DNA from: Thermodesulfovibrio sp.
GTDB taxonomy: Bacteria > Nitrospirota > Thermodesulfovibrionia > Thermodesulfovibrionales > UBA6898
Length of the DNA stretch: 37,311 nt
Assembly: GCA_013824615.1 (NCBI GenBank)
Contig: PNOC01000036.1
Span: 1 to 37,311 of the forward strand
Reading direction: 5' to 3'
In this document: positions 1 through 8,170 of the stretch, piece after piece
Layout of the letters: each line of letters begins with the position of its first letter
How positions within the stretch are numbered: the stretch's first letter is position 1
Notes under the pieces: generated by a model
What the model was told of the DNA's origin: nothing
Database searches by the model: none
What the model saw: the letters and a program-made list of their open reading frames with translations, nothing else
Translations under genes and position numbers: made by a program

Positions 1-1
1 C

Positions 2-604
2 CTGGTGCCGGTCATAGCTGAAGAGTCCTGGATAGAAAAGATCAGGGCCTCGCTGCCGGAACTGCCTGATGCAAAGAGACAGCGTTTTATCTCTGACTAC
101 GGATTGCCGGAGCATGACGCGTTCCTGCTGACAGAAGAGCAGGCTGTGGCTGACTGGTTCGAAGAGGCGGTCAGGGCCGGAGGTCAGGCCAAGGCTGTTT
201 CGAACTGGATGATGGGCGACCTGATGCGGTCACTCAATGAAGATAACAGAACGATCGGCGAATGCCCCTTGAAACCTCAACAGCTTGCCGGCATGATCAG
301 CCTGATCGACAACGGCACCATCAGCGGCAAGATTGCCAAAACAGTCTTCGACGACATGTACCGGACCGGCCGGGATGCTGATGCAATTGTGAAAGAAAAA
401 GGACTGGTGCAGATATCCGACTCCTCTGAAATCGAGAAGGCAGTGGATGATATCCTCGCCCGGAGCCAGAAAGAGCTTGAGCGATACCGTGCCGGAGATG
501 AAAAGCTTCTGAGTTTCTTTGTCGGCCAGGTGATGAAGGTGACCAAAGGCAAGGCCAACCCGCAGATGCTGAACGAGCTGCTGAAGAAAAAGCTTTCTTC
601 GTAA
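2..604 (+). CDS. gatB: Asp/Glu-tRNA amidotransferase subunit B, C-terminal part (partial)
   Basis: This is the last ~200 residues of GatB, the subunit of the GatCAB amidotransferase that binds the misacylated tRNA and supplies the kinase-type activation used to convert Glu-tRNA(Gln) or Asp-tRNA(Asn) to the amidated form. The reading frame is open to the left edge of the window, so the gene is cut by the window rather than truncated; the GTG at base 5 is an internal valine. The visible part is the helical GatB linker and YqeY-like C-terminal domain, with typical features such as SNWMMGDL, the DNGTISGKIAK stretch and the GQVMKVTKGKANP stretch close to the C-terminus. The catalytic cradle domain lies outside the window. 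Confident from family resemblance. Confidence 0.95.
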   Translation: MVPVIAEESWIEKIRASLPELPDAKRQRFISDYGLPEHDAFLLTEEQAVADWFEEAVRAGGQAKAVSNWMMGDLMRSLNEDNRTIGECPLKPQQLAGMISLIDNGTISGKIAKTVFDDMYRTGRDADAIVKEKGLVQISDSSEIEKAVDDILARSQKELERYRAGDEKLLSFFVGQVMKVTKGKANPQMLNELLKKKLSS

Positions 605-606
605 GT

Positions 607-636
607 TTGCTTTAAGATTCTTTTATCGGTTAAAAT
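607..636 (+). promoter_or_regulatory. Possible sigma70 promoter for tRNA-Ser
   Basis: TTGCTT and TAAAAT hexamers are separated by 18 bases and lie in the short gap between gatB and the tRNA. The expected start would fall about 10 bases before the mature tRNA 5' end. The match is moderate and unsupported by any other signal. Confidence 0.3.
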
Positions 637-652
637 TTGTGGTTGTTGATGC

Positions 653-742
653 GGAGAGATGGCCGAGCGGCTGAAGGCGCACGCCTGGAAAGCGTGTGTG
701 GGATAAAACTCACCGAGAGTTCGAATCTCTCTCTCTCCGCCA
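653..742 (+). tRNA. tRNA-Ser (anticodon GGA)
   Basis: A complete cloverleaf can be folded by eye. The acceptor stem GGAGAGA pairs with TCTCTCC (732-738), followed by discriminator G and an encoded CCA (740-742). The anticodon stem CACGC/GCGTG encloses the loop CTGGAAA, with GGA at 687-689. A long class II variable arm (GTGGG..CTCAC type) precedes a T arm GAGAG-TTCGAAT-CTCTC. The long variable arm together with GGA gives serine decoding UCC/UCU. A run of six T follows directly at 743-748 and may help termination. Confidence 0.97.
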
Positions 743-793
743 TTTTTTCCGGCAGCTGGGTTTCAGCAAATAACTGCCGAAAGGGGAGATTCG

Positions 794-3328
794 TTGGGTA
801 ATGATATTCTGAGGGAACAGGTACGGCTTGTATTCAGGCAACTGCCGACCATGCAGATATCAACGCTGATCGTTGCACTCATTCTCTGCTTTATAGTACG
901 CAATAACGTCTCCGGAGCAAACATTCTGCTGTGGCTTCTGATGATTTCTGCTGTTGTTATCAGTAGAATTATACTGCATGTCAGATTTTTGAAAGTGCGC
1001 GAAAGCCCCTTTTCCGGAGAGCAATGGGCAAAGGCTTACCTTATACTTGCCTTCTTTTCGGGAATAATATGGGGCTCGTCGGCCTTTATAATATTCCCGG
1101 TCTACGATCTGAGCTATGTGGCGGTGTTTGTCCTGGTGATTGCGAGCCTTTCCGCCTCCACCACCATCTCCCATTCTTCCATCCGATGGGCCCCGGCAGC
1201 ATGGTCGGCCCCGGCCCTGCTGCTCTATGCTGCACGGTCTGCAGGAGAAGGCACCGAACTGAATTATGCCTTAAGCCTGCTGATCGTTATTTACCTTTTT
1301 ACCACAGCTCATTACTCTTTGCAGCATAACGATACGATAACCGAGGCCATAACGCTGAAGTTCGCCAAAATGAAACTGCTCGACGAAATCCGTGAGGCCA
1401 ATGACCGGCTGAGCAGGGACCTTGACGAGCGCCGTCAGGGAGAGGAAAAACTGCGTGCCAGCGAAAGCAAATTTCGCATACTCTTTGAAAAAAGCCTGGA
1501 TGCCATACTGTTGCTGGACGGAAATTTCTTCATTGAATGCAACCCAGCTGCCGCCGACATGATGGGCTGTAATAAACCGGAACTGCTGCTTGCCCATCCA
1601 TGGGAACTGTCCCCGCCTGTTCAGCCTGACGGTCGCCAAAGCGCCGAAAAGGCGATGGAGATGATCAATATCGCCCTGGACCGGGGAAGCAACAGATTTG
1701 AATGGGTACACCGCCGCCTCAACGGCCGCGACTTTCCCGTTGAAGTAACTCTCATACCGATTCCCTTATACGGACGCACCATTCTCTATACCACCTGGCG
1801 CGATATTTCCGAGAGAAAAATGGCTGACGAGGCGCTCCATGCCAGTGAGGACAAATATCGCACATTGTTTGAAGAGTCCCGGGACATGATTTTTATCAGC
1901 GACCTTACCGGGCGGCTGCTCGATGTTAATGAAGCAGGAGTAGCCCTGCTCGGATATCCTTCAAGAGAGTCGCTGCTCATGACACCGGTGCGGGATACCT
2001 ACGCTGACCCTGATGAAAGAGACCGTTTTCTCGCCGCGCTGGCAGCCGAGGGGTTTACCAAAGACTTTACGACGAAGCTCAGGAGATACGATGGACAACA
2101 GATACATGTCCTGATTACGGCGTCCGCGATAAAGGATTCGGAGGGGATAATCTCCTCGGTCCGGGGAAATATCAGGGACATAACAGATCGGCTTAAAATG
2201 GAGGAGCAGGCCAGGCAGACGCAGAAGATGGAGTCTATCGGAACTCTGGCCGGAGGCATAGCCCACGACTTCAATAATCTGCTTCAGGGCATCTTTGGCT
2301 ACCTGTCCATGGCAAGAATCAGTATCCGGGACCAGGACAAAACAATGGACATGATAGGTCAGGCAGAAAAGGCCCTGCATCTCTCGGTGAACCTATCCTC
2401 CCAACTGCTGACCTTTTCAAAAGGGGGAAGGCCGGTGAAGAGACTGATCAGCCTCGCCCCCCTGCTGGATAATGCAGTAAAATTTGCCCTGAGCGGCTCC
2501 CCGTGCGCCTACCGCATGAGCATCGAAGAGGAACTCTGGCCTGTGCTGGCCGATGAAGGCCAGATCAGTCAGGTGGTACAAAATCTTGCCCTTAATGCTG
2601 ATCAGGCGATGCCGCAGGGAGGCACCATCGAGATTAGGGCGCGCAATATCGAGGCCCCGCAGCAGGGCCTGCCGTCACTGCTGAATAAGGGAACGTACGT
2701 GGCTGTTGCAGTGCAGGACACAGGAAGCGGCATCTCCGAAGAAAACCTGCCTAAGATATTTGATCCATACTTCACGACAAAAGAGAAGGGAAGCGGACTG
2801 GGGCTCGCAACGTCCTATTCAATAATAAAAAATCACGAGGGGCTGATCGACCTGAAGTCGGAGCAGGGGAAAGGAACAACCTTTACCATCTATATCCCGG
2901 CTGTTGACACCTGCCTGCCGGAGCAGAAAATTCCGGAAGTAATTGTCGAATCCAGATCAGCAAAGATACTGGTTATGGACGATGAGCTGCTCGTCAGAAA
3001 TGTGGCCGGAGAGTTACTGCAGGTGCTGGGGCATCAGGTCACCACCGCAGAGCGTGGAGAGGAGGCTATTGAGCTCTACAAAAAAGCAAAAACCTCCGGC
3101 AGCCCGTTTGAAGCCATAATTCTCGATCTTACCATCCGCGGCGGGATGGGAGGAACTGAAACACTGAAGAATATAATAGACTATGACCCGGCAGTTAAGG
3201 CCATTGTCTCAAGCGGTTATTCGGACGACACCACAAGAGCGGACTACCGGGAACAGGGGTTCATTGCGTCTCTCAGCAAACCCTACTCAGTCGAGGCACT
3301 GAAAGAGGTGCTCCATGCCATCCTGTAG
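794..3328 (+). CDS. Membrane PAS-PAS hybrid histidine kinase with receiver domain
   Basis: 844-residue sensor kinase that would autophosphorylate on His and pass the phosphate to its own receiver domain. Residues ~15-180 form about six hydrophobic segments. They are followed by a short coiled coil, PAS 1 (~222-340) and PAS 2 (~350-470), a HisKA helix with the phospho-acceptor His491 in GGIAHDFNNLL, a HATPase domain ending in the KGSGLGLA lid, and a C-terminal REC domain (~728-844) with acceptor Asp778 in ILDLTIRGG and the conserved SSGYS and KPY positions. The start is TTG with a GGGGAG ribosome site 5-6 bases upstream. No output domain or separate response regulator is adjacent, so the downstream partner is not known. 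It shares its kinase-receiver architecture with the kinase at 8155-11034. Confidence 0.9.
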   Translation: MGNDILREQVRLVFRQLPTMQISTLIVALILCFIVRNNVSGANILLWLLMISAVVISRIILHVRFLKVRESPFSGEQWAKAYLILAFFSGIIWGSSAFIIFPVYDLSYVAVFVLVIASLSASTTISHSSIRWAPAAWSAPALLLYAARSAGEGTELNYALSLLIVIYLFTTAHYSLQHNDTITEAITLKFAKMKLLDEIREANDRLSRDLDERRQGEEKLRASESKFRILFEKSLDAILLLDGNFFIECNPAAADMMGCNKPELLLAHPWELSPPVQPDGRQSAEKAMEMINIALDRGSNRFEWVHRRLNGRDFPVEVTLIPIPLYGRTILYTTWRDISERKMADEALHASEDKYRTLFEESRDMIFISDLTGRLLDVNEAGVALLGYPSRESLLMTPVRDTYADPDERDRFLAALAAEGFTKDFTTKLRRYDGQQIHVLITASAIKDSEGIISSVRGNIRDITDRLKMEEQARQTQKMESIGTLAGGIAHDFNNLLQGIFGYLSMARISIRDQDKTMDMIGQAEKALHLSVNLSSQLLTFSKGGRPVKRLISLAPLLDNAVKFALSGSPCAYRMSIEEELWPVLADEGQISQVVQNLALNADQAMPQGGTIEIRARNIEAPQQGLPSLLNKGTYVAVAVQDTGSGISEENLPKIFDPYFTTKEKGSGLGLATSYSIIKNHEGLIDLKSEQGKGTTFTIYIPAVDTCLPEQKIPEVIVESRSAKILVMDDELLVRNVAGELLQVLGHQVTTAERGEEAIELYKKAKTSGSPFEAIILDLTIRGGMGGTETLKNIIDYDPAVKAIVSSGYSDDTTRADYREQGFIASLSKPYSVEALKEVLHAIL

Positions 3329-3459
3329 GAGCAGGAATCTGTCCTGCAGAATCTGCCGGTAATCTCCTCATTTTGGATTGCATTCCTCCTCATTACCTGA
3401 CAAAATGGAAAAATAACATATCTGTTCATGACGAGCTCAATAAAACAGGGAGGTTCTCA

Positions 3460-4386
3460 ATGTTAAGGAAGATATTCCTGCTTCTGCTTGTACTCTCAGC
3501 TGCCGGACTTCCCGGCTGCAGGAACGGTGCCGAACCGAAAAAAATAAATCTCGAGAAAAGAGAGCCGGTTTCAGTAGCAACGGGCGGCGACCATGGAAAG
3601 CATCTGAGGATCGCGGTAGGTGGCATGATCACCCCAAAAGAGGGACTTGCCTATTACCGCCGCTTTCTGGACTATGTTGAGGATAAGCTGGAAACCAAGG
3701 TCGATTTTGTAGACAGGGAAGACTATGCTGAGATCAATGAGATGATAAAAAAAGAAGAACTGGATGCCGCCTTTGTCTGCAGCGGTCCCTACGTAGACGG
3801 ACATCGGGATTTCGGTATGGAACTTCTGGTTGCTCCGCAGGCCTATGGGGAAACGGTTTACTATTCGTACATTATTGTAGCCGGAGACAGCCCGATAAAA
3901 AGCTTCGAAGAGCTGAGGGGAAAGAGCTTTGCCTTTGCCGATCCTCTGTCCAATACCGGAAAGCTGGTGCCGACCTACATGCTGGCTCAAATACAGGAGA
4001 CCCCGGACACCTTCTTCAGCAAATATATATTCACCAGCGCCCATGACAAATCAATAAAGGCGGTTGCCCAGGGTATAGTCGCCGGTGCTGCCGTCGACAG
4101 TCTGATCTGGGAGTATGCCAACCGTATGAACCCCGAATTTACCTCGAAGACAAAGATCATCAGGAAATCAGCTCCCTATGCAATCCCCCCTCTGGTCGTC
4201 TCGCGCAGTTTAGCTCCAAAGACCAAAGAAAAACTCCGGCAGATATTTCTGCAGGCCCACGAGGACCCGAAGGGCAAAGAGATTCTCAATAAAATGATGA
4301 TAGAAAAATTTGTTGTTATTGATGACAGCGCATACAATTCCATCAGGGATATGAAGGCCTGGATCAGGAAGAATAAGACGCGTTGA
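3460..4386 (+). CDS. PhnD-like phosphate/phosphonate-type solute-binding lipoprotein
   Basis: 308-residue periplasmic binding protein of the PhnD / phosphate-phosphite-phosphonate family. The chosen ATG is preceded by AGGGAGG with 6 bases spacing, and it puts a signal peptide at the N-terminus ending in the lipobox LPGC (Cys20), so the protein is probably lipid-anchored. An in-frame ATG at 3373 would add 29 residues without a ribosome site. Recognisable family traits are the IAVGGMITPKEG start of domain 1, the region DAAFVCSGPYVDG, and the FADPLSNTGKLVP segment. Only 4 bases separate it from a membrane diguanylate cyclase, and no ABC permease or ATPase is nearby. It may therefore act as a sensory ligand-binding partner rather than a transporter subunit; that is inference. 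The true ligand cannot be told from sequence. Confidence 0.85.
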   Translation: MLRKIFLLLLVLSAAGLPGCRNGAEPKKINLEKREPVSVATGGDHGKHLRIAVGGMITPKEGLAYYRRFLDYVEDKLETKVDFVDREDYAEINEMIKKEELDAAFVCSGPYVDGHRDFGMELLVAPQAYGETVYYSYIIVAGDSPIKSFEELRGKSFAFADPLSNTGKLVPTYMLAQIQETPDTFFSKYIFTSAHDKSIKAVAQGIVAGAAVDSLIWEYANRMNPEFTSKTKIIRKSAPYAIPPLVVSRSLAPKTKEKLRQIFLQAHEDPKGKEILNKMMIEKFVVIDDSAYNSIRDMKAWIRKNKTR

Positions 4387-4390
4387 TCGC

Positions 4391-5968
4391 ATGTTGAACA
4401 GAATCGGCTTTCGGAATAAAATATTACTTTCTATTGCCGGATTGGTGATACTGCTCGGAATAACTGCGATCATATTTGCCAATACCGTTCTCCGCGCAAA
4501 ACTCGTCGAGAAACTTGAAGACCGGGGAATATCCATTGCCCGTCACCTGGCCTCCAACAGTATAACCCCGATACTGACTGAAAAATACTTTGAGCTTGAA
4601 ATGATTGCCAAAGATTTCATGAAGAGCGAAGAGGATATAGAATATATTTTTGCACTCGACCGGCATGGGGATGTTCTGATGCATACATTTGAGGGCGGGT
4701 TTCCGACCGAGCTGAAAAATATCAATAGACCTGAACCCAATCAAAACTATACCCGGCAGGACATCAGCACGGCAAAAGGGGAACATGTTGATATGGCTGT
4801 CCCCCTGCAGCATGGCCAGGCCGGGGTTATTCATATCGGGTTTTCCAAAAAGCATATCACAGAAGATATTCGCTCTATCACAAAACTTATTCTCTGGACC
4901 ATTCTGGGGCTCTCTGCCGTGGGGATCGGCCTGGCTATACTGCTTACCCAGGTCATCATGAAACCCGTTTCAGAACTTGTCAAAGCTGTTGAAAAGGTTG
5001 GCAGGGGGGAGTTGGATCAAAGGGTTGCTATTTACTCGGAGGACGAAATAGGACAACTGGGACGCACCTTCAATGCCATGATAGAAAGACGAAAGGAAAT
5101 CGAACAGGCTTTGCACAAAAGCGAAGGGAAATACAGATCCCTGGTCGAGTCAACGGTCGATTCCATATACCTTGTTGATACGGAATGTAACTATCTCTTC
5201 ATTAACAGGAACCATTTGGAGCGGATGGGGCTTTCCGGAGGCGAATATCAGGGGAGAGCCTACGGTGACTTTCATTCTGATGATGAGACAAGATGGTTTA
5301 TAGAAAATGTCAATACGGTTATCACAACAGATACTTCGGTCCAGCACAGACATCAAAGCAGCAGAGACGGAAGTTATTTTCTTCAGACATTAAGCCCCGT
5401 TCGGGATGTTAACGGAAAAGTTATAGCGGTCACTGTTGTATCAAAGGATATAACTGAACTGGAACTGCTTGAAGAAAAGCTCAAGACCCTCTCCGTTACC
5501 GATGAACTGACAGGACTCTACAACAGGCGAGGATTCCTGACCCTTGCAGAACAGGGGCTCAGGCTTGCAAACCGCAATAAAACTGGGGCCTATATGCTCT
5601 ATGTTGACCTTGACGGGCTCAAGAACATCAATGATACCTTCGGCCATAAAGCAGGAGACCTGGCCTTGGTAGAGATGGCCACTATCCTGAAAAACAGTTT
5701 TCGGGATTCTGATGCCATCGGCCGTATCGGTGGTGATGAGTTTGTAGTTTATCCGGCAGGAACTACAGAGGCCACTGCTGAACTTGTTTCCATCCGCCTT
5801 TATGAGAACCTTAAAATCTTCAACGATACATCTCCTCATGCATTTAAATTAGCTGCAAGCGTCGGGATATCCTACTACGATCCATCGAACCCCTCTTCTC
5901 TGGATGAGCTTCTGATGGAAGCCGACAAGAATATGTACGTTCAAAAAAATGGCAAACGCGCGTCGTAA
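4391..5968 (+). CDS. Membrane diguanylate cyclase (sensor-HAMP-PAS-GGDEF)
   Basis: 525-residue protein that should make cyclic di-GMP from two GTP. A transmembrane helix (~9-30) starts a periplasmic sensory domain of about 130 residues, a second helix follows (~160-185), then a HAMP domain, a PAS domain (~245-360) and a C-terminal GGDEF domain (~365-525). The active-site motif is an intact GGDEF at residues 447-451. An RxxD product-inhibition site (Arg438, Asp441) sits exactly five residues before it, so feedback inhibition is expected. It follows the PhnD-like lipoprotein gene by 4 bases and is surely cotranscribed with it, suggesting that the lipoprotein presents a ligand to this cyclase (inference). 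Confidence 0.93.
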   Translation: MLNRIGFRNKILLSIAGLVILLGITAIIFANTVLRAKLVEKLEDRGISIARHLASNSITPILTEKYFELEMIAKDFMKSEEDIEYIFALDRHGDVLMHTFEGGFPTELKNINRPEPNQNYTRQDISTAKGEHVDMAVPLQHGQAGVIHIGFSKKHITEDIRSITKLILWTILGLSAVGIGLAILLTQVIMKPVSELVKAVEKVGRGELDQRVAIYSEDEIGQLGRTFNAMIERRKEIEQALHKSEGKYRSLVESTVDSIYLVDTECNYLFINRNHLERMGLSGGEYQGRAYGDFHSDDETRWFIENVNTVITTDTSVQHRHQSSRDGSYFLQTLSPVRDVNGKVIAVTVVSKDITELELLEEKLKTLSVTDELTGLYNRRGFLTLAEQGLRLANRNKTGAYMLYVDLDGLKNINDTFGHKAGDLALVEMATILKNSFRDSDAIGRIGGDEFVVYPAGTTEATAELVSIRLYENLKIFNDTSPHAFKLAASVGISYYDPSNPSSLDELLMEADKNMYVQKNGKRAS

Positions 5969-6005
5969 CCCGAAGGGTTCATCCCGCATCAGCGGATCTT
6001 CAGGC

Positions 6006-6791
6006 TCACCTGTTGCGGTACGCTGGCGGTGATTTTTCCAGAAAGGCCCTTGTCCCTTCCCTGAAATCCTCTGAGGAAGCCAGCAGTCCGAAATAGTCTG
6101 CGCCAAGGGCAGCAGACCCGGCCACCGTCAGATCAAGCCCCCGGTGTATCGCCTCCCAGGTCATCGTTACGGAGAGAGGTGCCTGCGCCAGAATCTTCTT
6201 AACCAGGGTCCCGGCCTCCTGAAGCAGCAGCTCTTTCTCACAGACCACATTGATAAGCCCGATACGCTCACCCTCTTCTGCCCCGACCTGGTCGCCGGTC
6301 AGCAGCAGTGCGGTGGCTCGTCCCTTGCCGATCAGACGGGGCAGCCTTGTGGTTCCGCCCCACCCGGCAATAACCCCTATGCGCACCTCCGGGTGTCCCA
6401 GGCGCGCATGCCGGGCCGCTATCCTGAGCATGCAGGACTCTGCCAGCTCAAGTCCGCCGCCAAGGGCATATCCATTAATCGCCGCAATAACGGGTTTACC
6501 CAGATTTTCTATCTGCTCATTTACTGAAACAGCCATCAGTGCCATTTCTCTAACCTCAAGAGGCGCGGCCTTATGCAGAAACTCAATGTCAGCACCTGCT
6601 GAAAAAGCCTTGTCCCCGGCACCGGTAATTATCACCGCCTTAATCGCATCGTCCAGCCGGATTGTCTTGAGAAGGCCTGACAGCCTCTCCAGCATTTCAT
6701 AGTTCAGCGCATTCAGGACATGCGGTCTGTTCAGGGTAATCAGGCCAATACCCTCCTGGTGCCCAAATGTAATACACGGTGAATCTGTCAT
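6006..6791 (-). CDS. Enoyl-CoA hydratase/isomerase family protein (crotonase)
   Basis: 261-residue cytoplasmic crotonase of standard length. The oxyanion-hole segments are present (FSAGADIEFL and the NGYALGGGLEL block). Both glutamates that define true hydratases are kept: one in GGGLELA and one in GHPEVRIG. Hydration of trans-2-enoyl-CoA is therefore more likely than a pure isomerase or hydrolase role; the chain-length preference cannot be read. The start ATG has AGAGGGA upstream with suitable spacing. It stands alone, converging with the cyclase gene, with no other beta-oxidation gene in view. Confidence 0.92.
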   Translation of the reverse strand: MTDSPCITFGHQEGIGLITLNRPHVLNALNYEMLERLSGLLKTIRLDDAIKAVIITGAGDKAFSAGADIEFLHKAAPLEVREMALMAVSVNEQIENLGKPVIAAINGYALGGGLELAESCMLRIAARHARLGHPEVRIGVIAGWGGTTRLPRLIGKGRATALLLTGDQVGAEEGERIGLINVVCEKELLLQEAGTLVKKILAQAPLSVTMTWEAIHRGLDLTVAGSAALGADYFGLLASSEDFREGTRAFLEKSPPAYRNR

Positions 6792-7115
6792 AAGTGTTCC
6801 CTCTTTTGAATGTGGTTTCTTTGCGTAAATATATTAGGCAATTCTGAAGCGGATGCGCAATAGCGGCTGCGGCCGGAATGCAAAAGGTATCAGGATAAGA
6901 AACCGGAAGGGAACCTTCTTCAGGCTTCGCACATTTTGGCATGGCCCTTGTCCTGTACCCCTTCGATATTGTAAATTAACTGTAGCAATTGAATTCCGGC
7001 AGCAGCAGAAAGCGCTCTGCGGGCTCAAAGACAACAGGATTATCTGCGCAGTACTTTTCAACTGTCATCCGAGGAAGACAGGAAACTATTTCAGAACGAT
7101 AAAAGGAGAAAAAAG
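6792..7115. other. 324 bp divergent intergenic region
   Basis: This region separates the divergent crotonase and ACT-domain genes. It contains the ribosome sites of both (AGAGGGA near 6795-6801 on the minus strand, AAGGAG near 7103 on the plus strand). An open frame crosses it on the plus strand but has no ribosome site or family resemblance. AT-rich stretches near 6825-6840 and 6965-6990 could hold promoters, but I see no convincing -35/-10 pair and no RNA structure I recognise. Confidence 0.5.
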
Positions 7116-7631
7116 ATGGCTACTGCTACGAAGAAACAGCCCCCGAAAAAAACAAAGACAACTGCCGCAAAACCCGCGGCAAAAAAAATCACGCTGACAA
7201 AGAAGGCAGCAACTCCGGCCTTTACTGCCAGGCCGGGAAAAGAGATTACGGCAACCTTTAACGACAGTATGGGGTTGACCGCTAAAGTAGCTGCAGCCCT
7301 CGCTGCGGCTAATGTAAATATTCTTGCCGGCACCGGCTACTCGGCCAGCGGCACCCGCCGGAAGGCAACGTTCAACCTGATCGTGGACGATCTGGTCAAG
7401 GCCGAGAGAGCTCTCGAAAAAATCGGGGCAGACGATATCCAGGATGCCTCTATAATCCTGGTCGAGATCGCCAACAAGGTCGGAGCACTGGAAAATATTT
7501 CCAGAACTATTGCCGAGGCCGGGATCAATATCTACTATTTTTATTCCACCACCAGTTCCGGGAAAACAGCGACCTGCGTATTTAAGACCGCTGACGACAA
7601 GAAGACTATCAAGGTCCTGAGCAAGGCATAG
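7116..7631 (+). CDS. Tandem ACT-domain protein with basic Lys/Ala/Pro N-terminal tail
   Basis: 171-residue protein. Residues 1-37 are a low-complexity Lys-, Ala-, Thr- and Pro-rich tail resembling the tails of histone H1-like or DNA-binding proteins. Residues ~42-105 and ~108-171 look like two ACT domains: both contain the typical D..G..A.....L...NI/VNI pattern, including SMGLTAKVAAALAAANVNI in the first and NKVGALENISRTIAEAGINI in the second. ACT pairs usually bind small ligands such as amino acids and regulate an enzyme or transcription, but no catalytic domain is attached here. The gene has a good AAGGAG ribosome site and lies 17 bases before cheD. The function is unknown; the ACT assignment is fairly sure, the nucleic-acid-binding idea is speculative. 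Confidence 0.8.
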   Translation: MATATKKQPPKKTKTTAAKPAAKKITLTKKAATPAFTARPGKEITATFNDSMGLTAKVAAALAAANVNILAGTGYSASGTRRKATFNLIVDDLVKAERALEKIGADDIQDASIILVEIANKVGALENISRTIAEAGINIYYFYSTTSSGKTATCVFKTADDKKTIKVLSKA

Positions 7632-7648
7632 CAGTTGGAGGGAAAGCA

Positions 7649-8170
7649 GTGGAGCGCAGTGGAGGCAGAAGTGATCATGAGGCTGGCAGGGCAATCGTCG
7701 AAGTGTCCACCGGTGAGGTGAAGACCGGAGATGCCGCAACGGTCTTCTCAGTTAGTGCACTGGGGTCCTGCATTGCGGTCATCGCGTATGATCCCTTCCG
7801 GCTGGTCGGAGGCATCGCGCATGTCATGCTCCCCGGAAAATCGGGGAAAAAACCTTGCGACGAAAAACTCCGCTATGCCGATGATGCAATAGCCGAACTG
7901 CTGGCAAGGATGGAGGCACACGGGTCCCCCAGGTCAGAACTGGTTGTCTGCCTTGCCGGCGGAGGCAATGTGCTGCAGCGTTCTGATGACTCGATATGCA
8001 CCATGAACATCGGGTCGGTGCTCGAGGTGCTTTCACTCAGGGGTATTCCTGTTGCAGCGCAGTCTCTCGGTGGGAATCGACGGCGGCGAGTAAAACTTGA
8101 TATCACAAAAGGTTGTATACTCTGCGCCGAAGGTAATGAAAAAGAGACCATTCTATGGCAGAATACCTAG
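7649..8170 (+). CDS. cheD: Chemoreceptor glutamine deamidase CheD
   Basis: 173-residue CheD family protein, which deamidates specific glutamines of chemoreceptors and can bind CheC. The catalytic Cys and His are visible in ALGSCIAVIAYDP and GGIAHVMLP, with the expected spacing. The later LAGGGNVL, IGSVLEVL and SLGGNRRRRVKLDITKG motifs match the family. The GTG start is supported by GGAGGGA five bases upstream. No receptor, cheA, cheW or cheC occurs in the window, so this is an orphan copy. Its last 16 bases overlap the start of the following hybrid kinase, which implies cotranslation and perhaps a role in tuning that sensor instead of a classical receptor. Confidence 0.92.
   Translation: MERSGGRSDHEAGRAIVEVSTGEVKTGDAATVFSVSALGSCIAVIAYDPFRLVGGIAHVMLPGKSGKKPCDEKLRYADDAIAELLARMEAHGSPRSELVVCLAGGGNVLQRSDDSICTMNIGSVLEVLSLRGIPVAAQSLGGNRRRRVKLDITKGCILCAEGNEKETILWQNT

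Noticed and set aside
3331-3347. Hairpin after the first hybrid kinase as a terminator
   Set aside because: Only a 6 bp stem (GCAGGA/TCCTGC) and no T-run.
6853-7197. 114-residue frame in the crotonase/ACT divergent gap
   Set aside because: Overlaps the ACT gene start, has no ribosome site and a composition unlike a protein.
7086-7739. 217-residue frame on the minus strand
   Set aside because: It lies antisense to the ACT gene and the start of cheD, has low-complexity translation and no ribosome site; the plus-strand frames have recognisable domains.
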